Assembly (NCBI GenBank): GCA_026991065.1 | Contig: JALXCG010000273.1 | Coordinates: 1 to 22,117 of the forward strand | From: JALXCG01 sp026991065 [NCBI: Gemmatimonadota bacterium] | Lineage (GTDB): Bacteria; GCA-2686955 | Length of the DNA: 22,117 nucleotides | Direction of reading: 5' to 3' | Part shown: positions 1 to 6,475 of the stretch, piece by piece | How the letters are laid out: each line of letters opens with the position of its first letter | Numbering within the stretch: the stretch's first letter is position 1 | Program-made: the position numbers and the translations under genes | The notes under the pieces: model-generated | What the model saw: the letters and a program-made list of their open reading frames with translations, nothing else | The model's database searches: none | Told to the model about the DNA's origin: nothing

Positions 1-1298
1 GGGAGGGGGCAGAAGAAACACTGGGCGGTACCCAGGTAGAGGTCGTCGCCAAAGGGCTCCAGGGAGCGGATCCCGTAGTTGTTCAGGTCTCCGAATCCGG
101 GCGGCGCCAACCTGCCGAGGAGACCGATTTCGCGTACCCAACGGTTGCCGTCGCGCGTGCGGTAGAGCGTTGCGCCATGGCGAAAGGGTGCGATCAGCCC
201 CATGACAAAAGTGCCGACAAAGAGCTGGTCGTCGTAGATCTCCATATCCCAGGCATACTTGGCTCTGAAATCGCCGAATCCGGAACTGCCGACCTGCTGC
301 CAACTGTCGCCGGCGTCGTCGCTGCGCCACATGGTGAAACCGGTGAGGAAATTGACCGTTCCAGCGTAGAGCGAGCCCTGGAACTCGATCATGCTCATCA
401 CGCCGGAGGTGTTCGGGTCGCCGAAGCCGGCCGGTGTCGCTGCTTCCGGCCCAACCACTTGTTTCCAGAGCAGGCCATCATAACGATAGATCTGGCAACC
501 GGCGGGATTCCAGGTGCCGGCAAAGAGGCGGCCTTTGTGTCCCACCAATTCGCTCACACTGAAGTTCTTGAAATCGCCGAATCCGGGCAGTGCGGCGGGC
601 AGCCAGATCCGTCCGCCGGTGGAGTAGATCTGGCCGCCGATCGGGCTCGATACTCCGATATAGAGCCGGTCTCCCCACACCGTCATGCCGCGCACCGAAA
701 TGTTGAGCGGATTCAGCAGGCCGTCGGCACCAAACTGCTTCCAGTTCACGCCGTCGGGTGAACGCCAGATCTCGCAGCCGGTATCGGTGTTGAAAGTCCC
801 GGCATAGAGGCGCCCGTGATACGTCTCCAGGCCGCGAATGCCGGCATTGCCGACATCGCCGAAGCCGCGGTCCGCGACCTGTTCCCAGGCGCTGCCGTCA
901 TAGCGCCAGAGTTCTGCTCCTTCACTGACGAAGCGGGTGAAGTCGGGGATTTCCGGAATGTTGGGGATTCCGGGGATATCGGGCCAACCCTTGGCCGCCG
1001 CCAGCGACGCCATCCAGCACTCCGCCGGCAGATCGAAGGGCCAGTGCTCGAAAGGCAGACCGATGGTGGTATTCAGCGTGCCCACGTAGAGGTTGTCGTC
1101 AAACGCTTTCATGCTCCAGGCGTAGCGGTTGTTGTGGTTGCCGAAACCGTCGGCATTGACCTGGGTCAGGTGGCGGGTGGGAATCTCCTGCGCGTGTGCT
1201 ATGGGCGCCCGTGTGGCGGCGGCGACTGAGGCAGCCGCGGCGATGCAACCGGCAGTAAGCAATCTTCGGTCGGGGATCCAGCGACGAGTGGTGGTCAT
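1..1298 (-). CDS. Secreted seven-repeat beta-propeller-like protein (3' end outside the window)
   Basis: This open frame has 432 codons and no stop before the left edge of the window, so the C-terminus is missing. The ATG at 1298 has a GAGGA Shine-Dalgarno site six bases upstream (1305-1309). The N-terminus is basic, then alanine-rich, with a likely signal-peptidase site after Ala36 (AHA before Gln), so the product should be exported. The mature part holds seven related units that begin near residues 51, 145, 193, 239, 291, 340 and 401. Most start with Gly-Phe-Gly-Asp/Asn and reach a Leu-Tyr-x-Gly-Thr strand about 20 residues later; several end with a Trp-Arg-Ser-x-Asp type turn. This resembles BNR/sortilin-type or Kelch-like beta-propellers. 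The unit at 193 has lost Gly-Phe-Gly-Asp, and unit 1 carries an Ile-Pro-x tripeptide run near residues 108-119. I know no specific function; ligand binding or an extracellular enzyme scaffold are possible. It is divergent from the membrane TPR gene at 1659. Confidence 0.85.
   Translation of the reverse strand, partial: MTTTRRWIPDRRLLTAGCIAAAASVAAATRAPIAHAQEIPTRHLTQVNADGFGNHNNRYAWSMKAFDDNLYVGTLNTTIGLPFEHWPFDLPAECWMASLAAAKGWPDIPGIPNIPEIPDFTRFVSEGAELWRYDGSAWEQVADRGFGDVGNAGIRGLETYHGRLYAGTFNTDTGCEIWRSPDGVNWKQFGADGLLNPLNISVRGMTVWGDRLYIGVSSPIGGQIYSTGGRIWLPAALPGFGDFKNFSVSELVGHKGRLFAGTWNPAGCQIYRYDGLLWKQVVGPEAATPAGFGDPNTSGVMSMIEFQGSLYAGTVNFLTGFTMWRSDDAGDSWQQVGSSGFGDFRAKYAWDMEIYDDQLFVGTFVMGLIAPFRHGATLYRTRDGNRWVREIGLLGRLAPPGFGDLNNYGIRSLEPFGDDLYLGTAQCFFCPL
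70..1160 (-). repeat. Seven in-gene repeats coding for propeller blades
   Basis: Seven diverged repeats within the propeller gene begin near 1148, 866, 722, 584, 428, 281 and 98, reading leftward. Their spacing is 46-61 codons, except for the first interval of 94 codons, which holds an insert. At the DNA level the motif tcgccgaa(t/g)ccgg recurs on the plus strand near 270, 417, 571 and 866. The repeats are coding, irregular in length and diverged, so they look like an old internal duplication and not a young tandem array. Confidence 0.75.
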
Positions 1299-1658
1299 TT
1301 CCAGTCCTCGATAAAGGGTCAAGCCGACACCGCGCGGAACTCCATTGGGATGTGCTGCGCCAGTGCGTTTCAGACCTGTACAGAGTAACCTCCCCGGGTG
1401 CCACCCCCAACGACCGACCGTCATTTCTGCAATTGTAGCGGCTCTTTTGCCGGCTTCCGCCCGCCTTTTCTCTCCTGCGTCGTCGATCCGGCGGGGGAGT
1501 AGTCCAATCAATCCACCTGGCCCGCCGGCCTTGTGATGGGTTCCGGTGATCGCTCCGGCGCTCTTTGCGTGACTTGGCGGAGCGCGAGGTGGGCAAGCGC
1601 CACCAAATAGGGCATCCTTGCAAGCAGCAACCCGTTCATTGCCCGCCGAGAATCATCG
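1299..1658. other. Divergent intergenic region between the propeller gene and the TPR gene
   Basis: These 360 bases separate two genes transcribed away from each other, so both promoters should lie here. On the minus strand, TACAAT (plus positions 1432-1437) is a good -10 match, but no convincing -35 stands 16-18 bases upstream. The same place is a near-palindrome, CTGCAATTGTAG (1431-1441 and flank). On the plus side I find no good -10/-35 pair before the ATG at 1659, and its Shine-Dalgarno is weak. A 6-bp inverted repeat (1558-1563 with 1580-1585) is present. No credible gene is seen. Confidence 0.4.
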
Positions 1659-3713
1659 ATGCCGCCAACCAACTCTTCAACGCCAGGAGCGCCGCCGCCT
1701 CCGCCCCCAGTGGCCGGGACCGGCCGTCGCGGCGAGCGTTTCCGCGTTCTTCTTGCCTCGCCCCTCTTGCCCGCTCTGGCACTTCTCCTGCTGCTTTTTG
1801 TTGCCTACATTCCCGCGCTCCACGCCGGTTACATCTGGGACGATGACTCCTACGTCACGCAGAATGCCACCCTGCTCGCGCCCGATGGACTGCGGCGGAT
1901 CTGGATGGAGCGCAGCGCCTCACCGCAGTACTATCCGTTGGTCTTCACCACCTTCTGGCTGGAGCACCGGATTTGGGGGTTCAACCCCGCCGGCTACCAC
2001 ATCGTCAACATTCTTTTGCATGGCCTCTCGGCGCTGCTCTTGTGGCGCCTCTTGCGCCGGCTGCGACTCCCGGGTGCCTGGCTCGCTGCCGCCATCTTTG
2101 CCATCCACCCGGTCCACGTTGAATCGGTTGCCTGGATTACCGAACGCAAAAATGTGCTCTCCGGTTTCCTCTACCTGGCCGCCGTCGCCACCTTCTTGCG
2201 CTACGCCGGCATCGGTGGGCTCTCCTCGTCCACCCCGGGCGGAGGCGCAGTCCGGGATGCCCGCCCACTCTCCATGTCGTGGGGCTGGGCGGTGGCAACC
2301 GCCCTCCTTTTTCTGGCCGCGCTGGCTGCCAAGAGTGTCACCAGCACGCTTCCGGCGGTTCTGCTTCTGCTGGTCTGGTGGCGCCGCGGCTCCATCTCCG
2401 CGCGCATCTGGGCGCTGCTGCTGCCCCTCTTCGCGATCGGCGCGGGGGCGGGCTTGAGCACCGCCTGGATCGAGAAACACCATGTCGGCGCCGCCGGCGC
2501 CGAGTGGGCGTTTAGTTGGGCTGAGCGCATGCTGATCGCCGGCAAGGCGCTCTGGTTCTATGTCGCCAAGCTCATCTGGCCGCATCCGCTGATCTTTTTC
2601 TATCCGCGCTGGCAGATCCACCACGCACCACTGGGCGCCTATCTCGCGCCTTTGGCCGCGCTGCTGGTCTTGCTGCTTCTTTGGCTCTTTCGCCGCCGGT
2701 TGGGCCGGGGCCCCCTGGTTGGTGCCCTGGTTTACGCTGGAACCATCTTTCCCGCACTCGGCTTCATCGACGTATACCCCATGCGTTTCTCTTTCGTCGC
2801 CGATCATTTCCAGTATCTGGCCAGCGTTCCGATCATTGTGCTTGCCAGCGTGGCGCTCACGTCTCTCGGACGTCGCCTGATTCCACCGCCCACCGCCACC
2901 TTCGCCGCTCCTCTCCTTGGCGCACTCCTGCTCCTGTCGCTGGGGCGTCTCACCTACCTCCAAGCCAAGGCCTACGCCAACCCGGAGACGCTTTGGCGCA
3001 CCACCATCGCCCACAATCCAAGTGCCTTCGCGGCGCAAAGCGAACTGGGGTTGATCCTCTACCGGCGCGGCGATCTCGATGCCGCCGCGGCGCGCTTCCA
3101 GGCCGCCATCGATCTCAAGCCCGACTACTATGAGGCGCTGAACAATCTGGGAATCATTGAGAACCTGCGCGGGAACCACCAAGTTGCCGCCGATCTCTTC
3201 CGCCGCGCACTCGATGTCTTTCCCGGCTATGTTCCCGCGTGGGTCAACTTGGGGACCGCGGAGTATCGCCTCGGCCACACCGCTGAAGCGATTGCCGCGC
3301 TGCGGGAAGCACTGCGCATCTTCCCCGATGGCGCGGAGACTCTCTGCAACTATGGCGCCATGCTCGCCGTCAGTGGGAATGTTACCGAGTCAGCCGCCGC
3401 TCTCGATCGCGCTGCCGACCTGGGCATGGTGACCGCACCGTCGCAACTGGCTCTGGCGGCCGCCTACCTGAAGCAGCACGACTATCCGGCGGCGCTCCGC
3501 CATTTTCAGATGGGGATCGACGCCGATCCGTCCAATGCCCGTCTCTACAACGGCAAGGGAGTTGCCCTGGCTCACCTCGGAAGGCTGGAGGAGGCCGCCG
3601 AGGCGTTCGAAAAAGCCCTCGCGCTCGAACCTCGCAACGCGGAATACAGCGCCAATCTGGGACGTGCTCGCCGCACTCTCCTGCGCAAGCCGCCGCCCCC
3701 TCCTGCCCAATAG
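1659..3713 (+). CDS. TMTC-like multi-pass membrane protein with C-terminal TPR repeats (putative GT-C glycosyltransferase)
   Basis: This 684-residue protein has a proline-rich cytoplasmic start (11-17), about ten hydrophobic segments between residues 30 and 430, and a C-terminal TPR region. The first outer loop carries Trp-Asp-Asp-Asp (60-63), the acidic position expected in GT-C enzymes. Other family-like stretches are His-Pro-Val-His-Val-Glu-Ser (150-156) followed by Thr-Glu-Arg-Lys-Asn (161-165), and Asp-His-Phe-Gln-Tyr-Leu (382-387). About five or six TPR units follow from 456 to 660, one of them degenerate. In animals, TMTC proteins are O-mannosyltransferases that use a lipid-linked sugar; bacterial relatives are common but mostly uncharacterised, so transfer of sugar to exported proteins or polymers is an inference. 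A Pro-rich tail ends the protein. The gene is convergent with napF, with 28 bases between the two stops. The secreted propeller encoded divergently could be a substrate, but only proximity suggests this. Confidence 0.85.
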   Translation: MPPTNSSTPGAPPPPPPVAGTGRRGERFRVLLASPLLPALALLLLLFVAYIPALHAGYIWDDDSYVTQNATLLAPDGLRRIWMERSASPQYYPLVFTTFWLEHRIWGFNPAGYHIVNILLHGLSALLLWRLLRRLRLPGAWLAAAIFAIHPVHVESVAWITERKNVLSGFLYLAAVATFLRYAGIGGLSSSTPGGGAVRDARPLSMSWGWAVATALLFLAALAAKSVTSTLPAVLLLLVWWRRGSISARIWALLLPLFAIGAGAGLSTAWIEKHHVGAAGAEWAFSWAERMLIAGKALWFYVAKLIWPHPLIFFYPRWQIHHAPLGAYLAPLAALLVLLLLWLFRRRLGRGPLVGALVYAGTIFPALGFIDVYPMRFSFVADHFQYLASVPIIVLASVALTSLGRRLIPPPTATFAAPLLGALLLLSLGRLTYLQAKAYANPETLWRTTIAHNPSAFAAQSELGLILYRRGDLDAAAARFQAAIDLKPDYYEALNNLGIIENLRGNHQVAADLFRRALDVFPGYVPAWVNLGTAEYRLGHTAEAIAALREALRIFPDGAETLCNYGAMLAVSGNVTESAAALDRAADLGMVTAPSQLALAAAYLKQHDYPAALRHFQMGIDADPSNARLYNGKGVALAHLGRLEEAAEAFEKALALEPRNAEYSANLGRARRTLLRKPPPPPAQ

Positions 3714-3723
3714 CGGCGAAGGC

Positions 3724-3745
3724 CTGAACCGCGGAACTCGTTCAG
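3724..3745. terminator. Hairpin between convergent TPR gene and napF
   Basis: CTGAAC (3724-3729) and GTTCAG (3740-3745) form a perfect 6-bp stem with a 10-base loop. It lies just after the plus-strand TPR gene and includes the napF stop codon. There is no T-run on either side, so a two-way terminator role is only suggested by position. Confidence 0.3.
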
Positions 3746-4371
3746 TCCCGGACCCGCGGCAGGGCTCGAATCACAATTGCGTTCTCCGGGCAGGGGGCAA
3801 CACAGATCCCGCACCCGGTGCAAAGCTCCGGGTCGATGATTGGGCGGCGTCGCTCATCCAGCGGGATCGCCTGCTCGGGGCAGACAAAGATGCAACTGGT
3901 GCAGAACACCCGTTTCCAGGCCAGGCACGCCCCGCGCACCAGCAGGGCCAGGCCGATCTTGCCGTGAGGCACGGCAACCGCCGCCCCGGCCTCGCCGCCC
4001 GCTGCCATTGCCCCTGTCGCTGCGGCCGCTGCATCTTCACCGTCTTCGGCGGCAACCAACTCCCGCCACCGCGGGCAGACCGCATGGCAATCGCCGCAAA
4101 AAGTACACCCCGCCTCTTCGAACCCCAGCACCACCACGTCGGGATTCAGGGGATCGCGGCGAATCAAGCGCTCCGCGCACGCGGCGATGCAGGGGGCGGA
4201 GCACGCTTCGCAACTCGCCCCGGCCGGCAGACAAGGAGGCCGCGGCGCATCCCGAGTGACCGCCGGAGAGGCCACCGGCTGCGCCGCCGCGGGTTCCCGG
4301 CGCTGCTCGCGCTCCTCTGCTGACTTGCGCCGGTGGAACCACGCCCCCCGAAGGAAGGCGCGGCGCCCCAT
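3742..4371 (-). CDS. napF: NapF, ferredoxin-type protein of periplasmic nitrate reductase
   Basis: NapF is a cytoplasmic iron-sulfur protein thought to help maturation of NapA or electron transfer to it. The 209-residue product starts MGRRAFLRG, as NapF proteins usually do. A longer in-frame start at 4440 would overlap napB by more than 50 bases, so I prefer the ATG at 4371, eleven bases after the napB stop. Four cysteine groups are visible: 47-65 (one irregular), Cys-x2-Cys-x2-Cys-x3-Cys-Pro at 89-99, the group 149-164, and the regular Cys184-x2-Cys187-x2-Cys190-x3-Cys194-Pro. Between the second and third groups (about 107-135) sits an unusual Ala/Gly-rich linker, which looks like a flexible insertion. 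It is the last gene of the nap operon. Confidence 0.9.
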   Translation of the reverse strand: MGRRAFLRGAWFHRRKSAEEREQRREPAAAQPVASPAVTRDAPRPPCLPAGASCEACSAPCIAACAERLIRRDPLNPDVVVLGFEEAGCTFCGDCHAVCPRWRELVAAEDGEDAAAAATGAMAAGGEAGAAVAVPHGKIGLALLVRGACLAWKRVFCTSCIFVCPEQAIPLDERRRPIIDPELCTGCGICVAPCPENAIVIRALPRVRD

Positions 4372-4382
4372 GAACTTGTCAC

Positions 4383-4853
4383 TCACTGCCGGTAGGTGCT
4401 CTCCACGAGGGGTTGGGCGTCCTTCTGGGCCGCGTGACACTGCATACAGTTGTAGCGTGCGCCGATGACATGGTCGGTCACCTTGTCAGGGTTGTTGCGC
4501 AGATCCGTGTAGTGTGATTTCGGGATCGGCACCGGATCGTCCTTGGCCCGCGGCTTGCCGATCTCCTCCGGCGCATCGTGGCAATCCAGGCACTGATTGT
4601 CACTGATCAGAATCGGCAGGAACTCCTCGACCACATGCGGGATCAGCGGCGGCGCCTCGTCGAAATAGCTGCCCACCAGGGCGTTTTCTCCCGGCTCGGA
4701 ACCAACCACGGCCGGCATGGTCGGCGTCGGCGTGTCAAAGACACTCGCCGAAATCCCAATCTGGTCGTCACTGACCGTGTTCCCGGCCAGCGCGCTACCG
4801 CAAGAGATGGCCATGGCCAGAACCAGAGCCATGGAGGTGTTGCAATTCATCAT
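4383..4853 (-). CDS. napB: NapB, periplasmic diheme cytochrome c subunit of nitrate reductase
   Basis: NapB passes electrons to the catalytic subunit NapA in the periplasm. The 156-residue product has a signal peptide with likely cleavage after Ala23 (ALA before Gly). Two c-heme sites, Cys88-x2-Cys91-His92 and Cys136-x2-Cys139-His140, are present. His73 in the Ile-Pro-His motif and His114 in Ser-His-Tyr are the expected distal heme ligands. The stretch Asp-Glu-Ala-Pro-Pro-Leu-Ile-Pro-His (65-73) is typical of the family. The start ATG at 4853 overlaps the napH stop in an ATGA arrangement, so translation is probably coupled. A second ATG follows at once (4850). Length is normal for NapB. Confidence 0.95.
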   Translation of the reverse strand: MMNCNTSMALVLAMAISCGSALAGNTVSDDQIGISASVFDTPTPTMPAVVGSEPGENALVGSYFDEAPPLIPHVVEEFLPILISDNQCLDCHDAPEEIGKPRAKDDPVPIPKSHYTDLRNNPDKVTDHVIGARYNCMQCHAAQKDAQPLVESTYRQ

Positions 4854-5701
4854 TGGTTTCTCCCGGCGGGTGCGGCGGGTGGCGCCGGGGGAGCCGGTTC
4901 ACACTGGCCGCGCCAGGCGAACGAAAGAGTCCCCTCGGGGCACACCGGAATGCAGCGCCCGCAATTCGTGCAGTCGCCGGACGCAACCATGCCGGCTTCA
5001 GCTGCACGTTTCAGATTCAATACGTGAGGCTCAGGGCAAATGATCGTGCATTCACCACAATGAGTACAGGTTTTGGCGTCGAAACCGATCCGCACCTGTG
5101 CGACCCTCCCGACGAGGGAGTAGAACGCACCCAAAGGACAGAGGTGCCCGCACCAGCCGTGGGGGACGAAAAGCAGATCGAAGAGAAAGATCCCGACAAT
5201 CGCTATCCATCCCGCTCCCGCGCCGAAGATCACCGCTCGATGCAGCATACCGATCGGGCTGATCCACTCGAACGCCGCCACGCCGGAGAGCGCACTGAGC
5301 CCGAGCCCCAGCCCGAGCAACCAGAAACGCAGCGTGCGGCTCAAGTGCATCATCCGCCCCTCGATACCCAATCGGCGGCGGGTCCAGGCGGCCAGATCGG
5401 TCACCGGATTGATCGGACAGACCCAGGAGCAGAACACGCGTCCACCGAGCAAGCCGTAGAAGAGCAGCACCAGCGCCGCCCCCACGACCACTCGCGTGGC
5501 CAGCAGGTGCCCGGTCAGGAAGAGCTGCAGCGTGGCGAACGGGTCCGCCATCGGAACCACCCCGGCGAAGTCGGAAGCGCTCAAATCCCCCCGCAAGAGG
5601 GGGGCTCCGGCCAACTCCCAACCCCAGTGGGCGGTGCCGAAAAAGAGCATCAGGACCATGAACTGAACGAGGCGTCGAGCAATGAGGTAGGGCGTTCTCA
5701 T
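4850..5701 (-). CDS. napH: NapH, membrane quinol dehydrogenase subunit with 4Fe-4S clusters
   Basis: NapH is the membrane half of the NapGH quinol dehydrogenase, which feeds electrons to NapB/NapA. The 283-residue protein has about four membrane segments (near 11-30, 68-86, 126-145 and 158-180). Two Cys-x3-Cys-Pro motifs (Cys91-Cys95-Pro and Cys184-Cys188-Pro), characteristic of NapH and implicated in quinol oxidation, are present. Two C-terminal 4Fe-4S sites follow: Cys212/215/218/222-Pro and Cys244/247/250/254-Pro. A Pro/Ala-rich tail ends the protein. The start overlaps napG by four bases and has GAGGGG eight bases upstream. As no napC lies in the operon, NapGH is the likely electron entry. 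Confidence 0.95.
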   Translation of the reverse strand: MRTPYLIARRLVQFMVLMLFFGTAHWGWELAGAPLLRGDLSASDFAGVVPMADPFATLQLFLTGHLLATRVVVGAALVLLFYGLLGGRVFCSWVCPINPVTDLAAWTRRRLGIEGRMMHLSRTLRFWLLGLGLGLSALSGVAAFEWISPIGMLHRAVIFGAGAGWIAIVGIFLFDLLFVPHGWCGHLCPLGAFYSLVGRVAQVRIGFDAKTCTHCGECTIICPEPHVLNLKRAAEAGMVASGDCTNCGRCIPVCPEGTLSFAWRGQCEPAPPAPPAAPAGRNQ

Positions 5702-6471
5702 GGCGTCAACCCCTCATTCAGATAATCCATGCTCTCCTGCAGCCTGCTGCCGATATCCTCCGGCGCCACCTCGGCGGGATCGAACTCCTGCGTAATCGCG
5801 TTTTCGGTCGTCCAGCCGAAGCGGTAGTGCTCACCCAGCTTGCCTTTGGCCAACGCCGGCGGCAGCACCTTGATCGCCGGTTCCGGCAGCGGGCAGGATT
5901 TCTCGCAAACCCCGCAGCCAGTACAGGCGTCACTGTGCACCACAGGAACAAAAACCGCATGCTTGCTCAACTTGCGAGGATGCGGCTCGACCGTGATCGC
6001 GGTGTTGGTCAACGGGCAGTCCCGATGGCAGATCTCGCAACGCAGACCGCGCCAGGAGAGGCAATTCTCGTGGTCCACCAGAACCGCAATCCCCATCTCG
6101 GCCTGAGCGATATCGGTCAACCCCGGATCCAGCGCCCCGGTCGGGCACGCCTTCACGCAGGGAATATCGGGACACATAAAGCAAGGAGTGGTGCGTGGCA
6201 CGAAGTGGGGAGTGCCGATCGGTACCGGATCTCCCACCTTCGCCAGGTCGAGCGTGTCGTAGGGACAATCCACAACACACTGACCACATTTGATGCAGGT
6301 AGCGAGAAAATCCTCCTCGTCAAGCGCGCCCGGCGGGCGCAGCGCGAAGGGGGTCGCGTGAGCCTGCTCTTGCAAGAGATAGGCCCACACCGAACCGCCC
6401 AGCACCGCGCCACCCGCGCCACGCGCCAAGCGCTGAAAGAAATCTCGCCTGGATCGTTCCGCGCCAGCCAT
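5698..6471 (-). CDS. napG: NapG, Tat-exported iron-sulfur protein of the NapGH quinol dehydrogenase
   Basis: NapG is a periplasmic ferredoxin-like protein that works with NapH to pass electrons from quinol to NapB. The 257-residue product has a twin-arginine signal (Ser-Arg-Arg-Asp-Phe-Phe, 7-12) and a hydrophobic stretch (about 16-32). Four 4Fe-4S sites are visible: Cys59/62/65/69-Pro, Cys97/100/105/109-Pro, Cys137/145/148/152-Pro and Cys183/186/189/193-Pro. This is the full family pattern. Only four bases separate it from the napA stop, and it overlaps napH by four bases. A weak AAGG site lies about nine bases before the start. Confidence 0.95.
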   Translation of the reverse strand: MAGAERSRRDFFQRLARGAGGAVLGGSVWAYLLQEQAHATPFALRPPGALDEEDFLATCIKCGQCVVDCPYDTLDLAKVGDPVPIGTPHFVPRTTPCFMCPDIPCVKACPTGALDPGLTDIAQAEMGIAVLVDHENCLSWRGLRCEICHRDCPLTNTAITVEPHPRKLSKHAVFVPVVHSDACTGCGVCEKSCPLPEPAIKVLPPALAKGKLGEHYRFGWTTENAITQEFDPAEVAPEDIGSRLQESMDYLNEGLTP

Positions 6472-6475
6472 GGCG

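Noticed and set aside
1920-3278. A minus-strand open frame of 452 codons opposite the TMTC-like gene
   Set aside because: The product is charged and low-complexity, without membrane segments or motifs, while the plus-strand gene has clear family features over the whole length.
4372-4440. Upstream start for napF at 4440
   Set aside because: It would overlap napB by over 50 bases, and the family-typical N-terminus begins at 4371.
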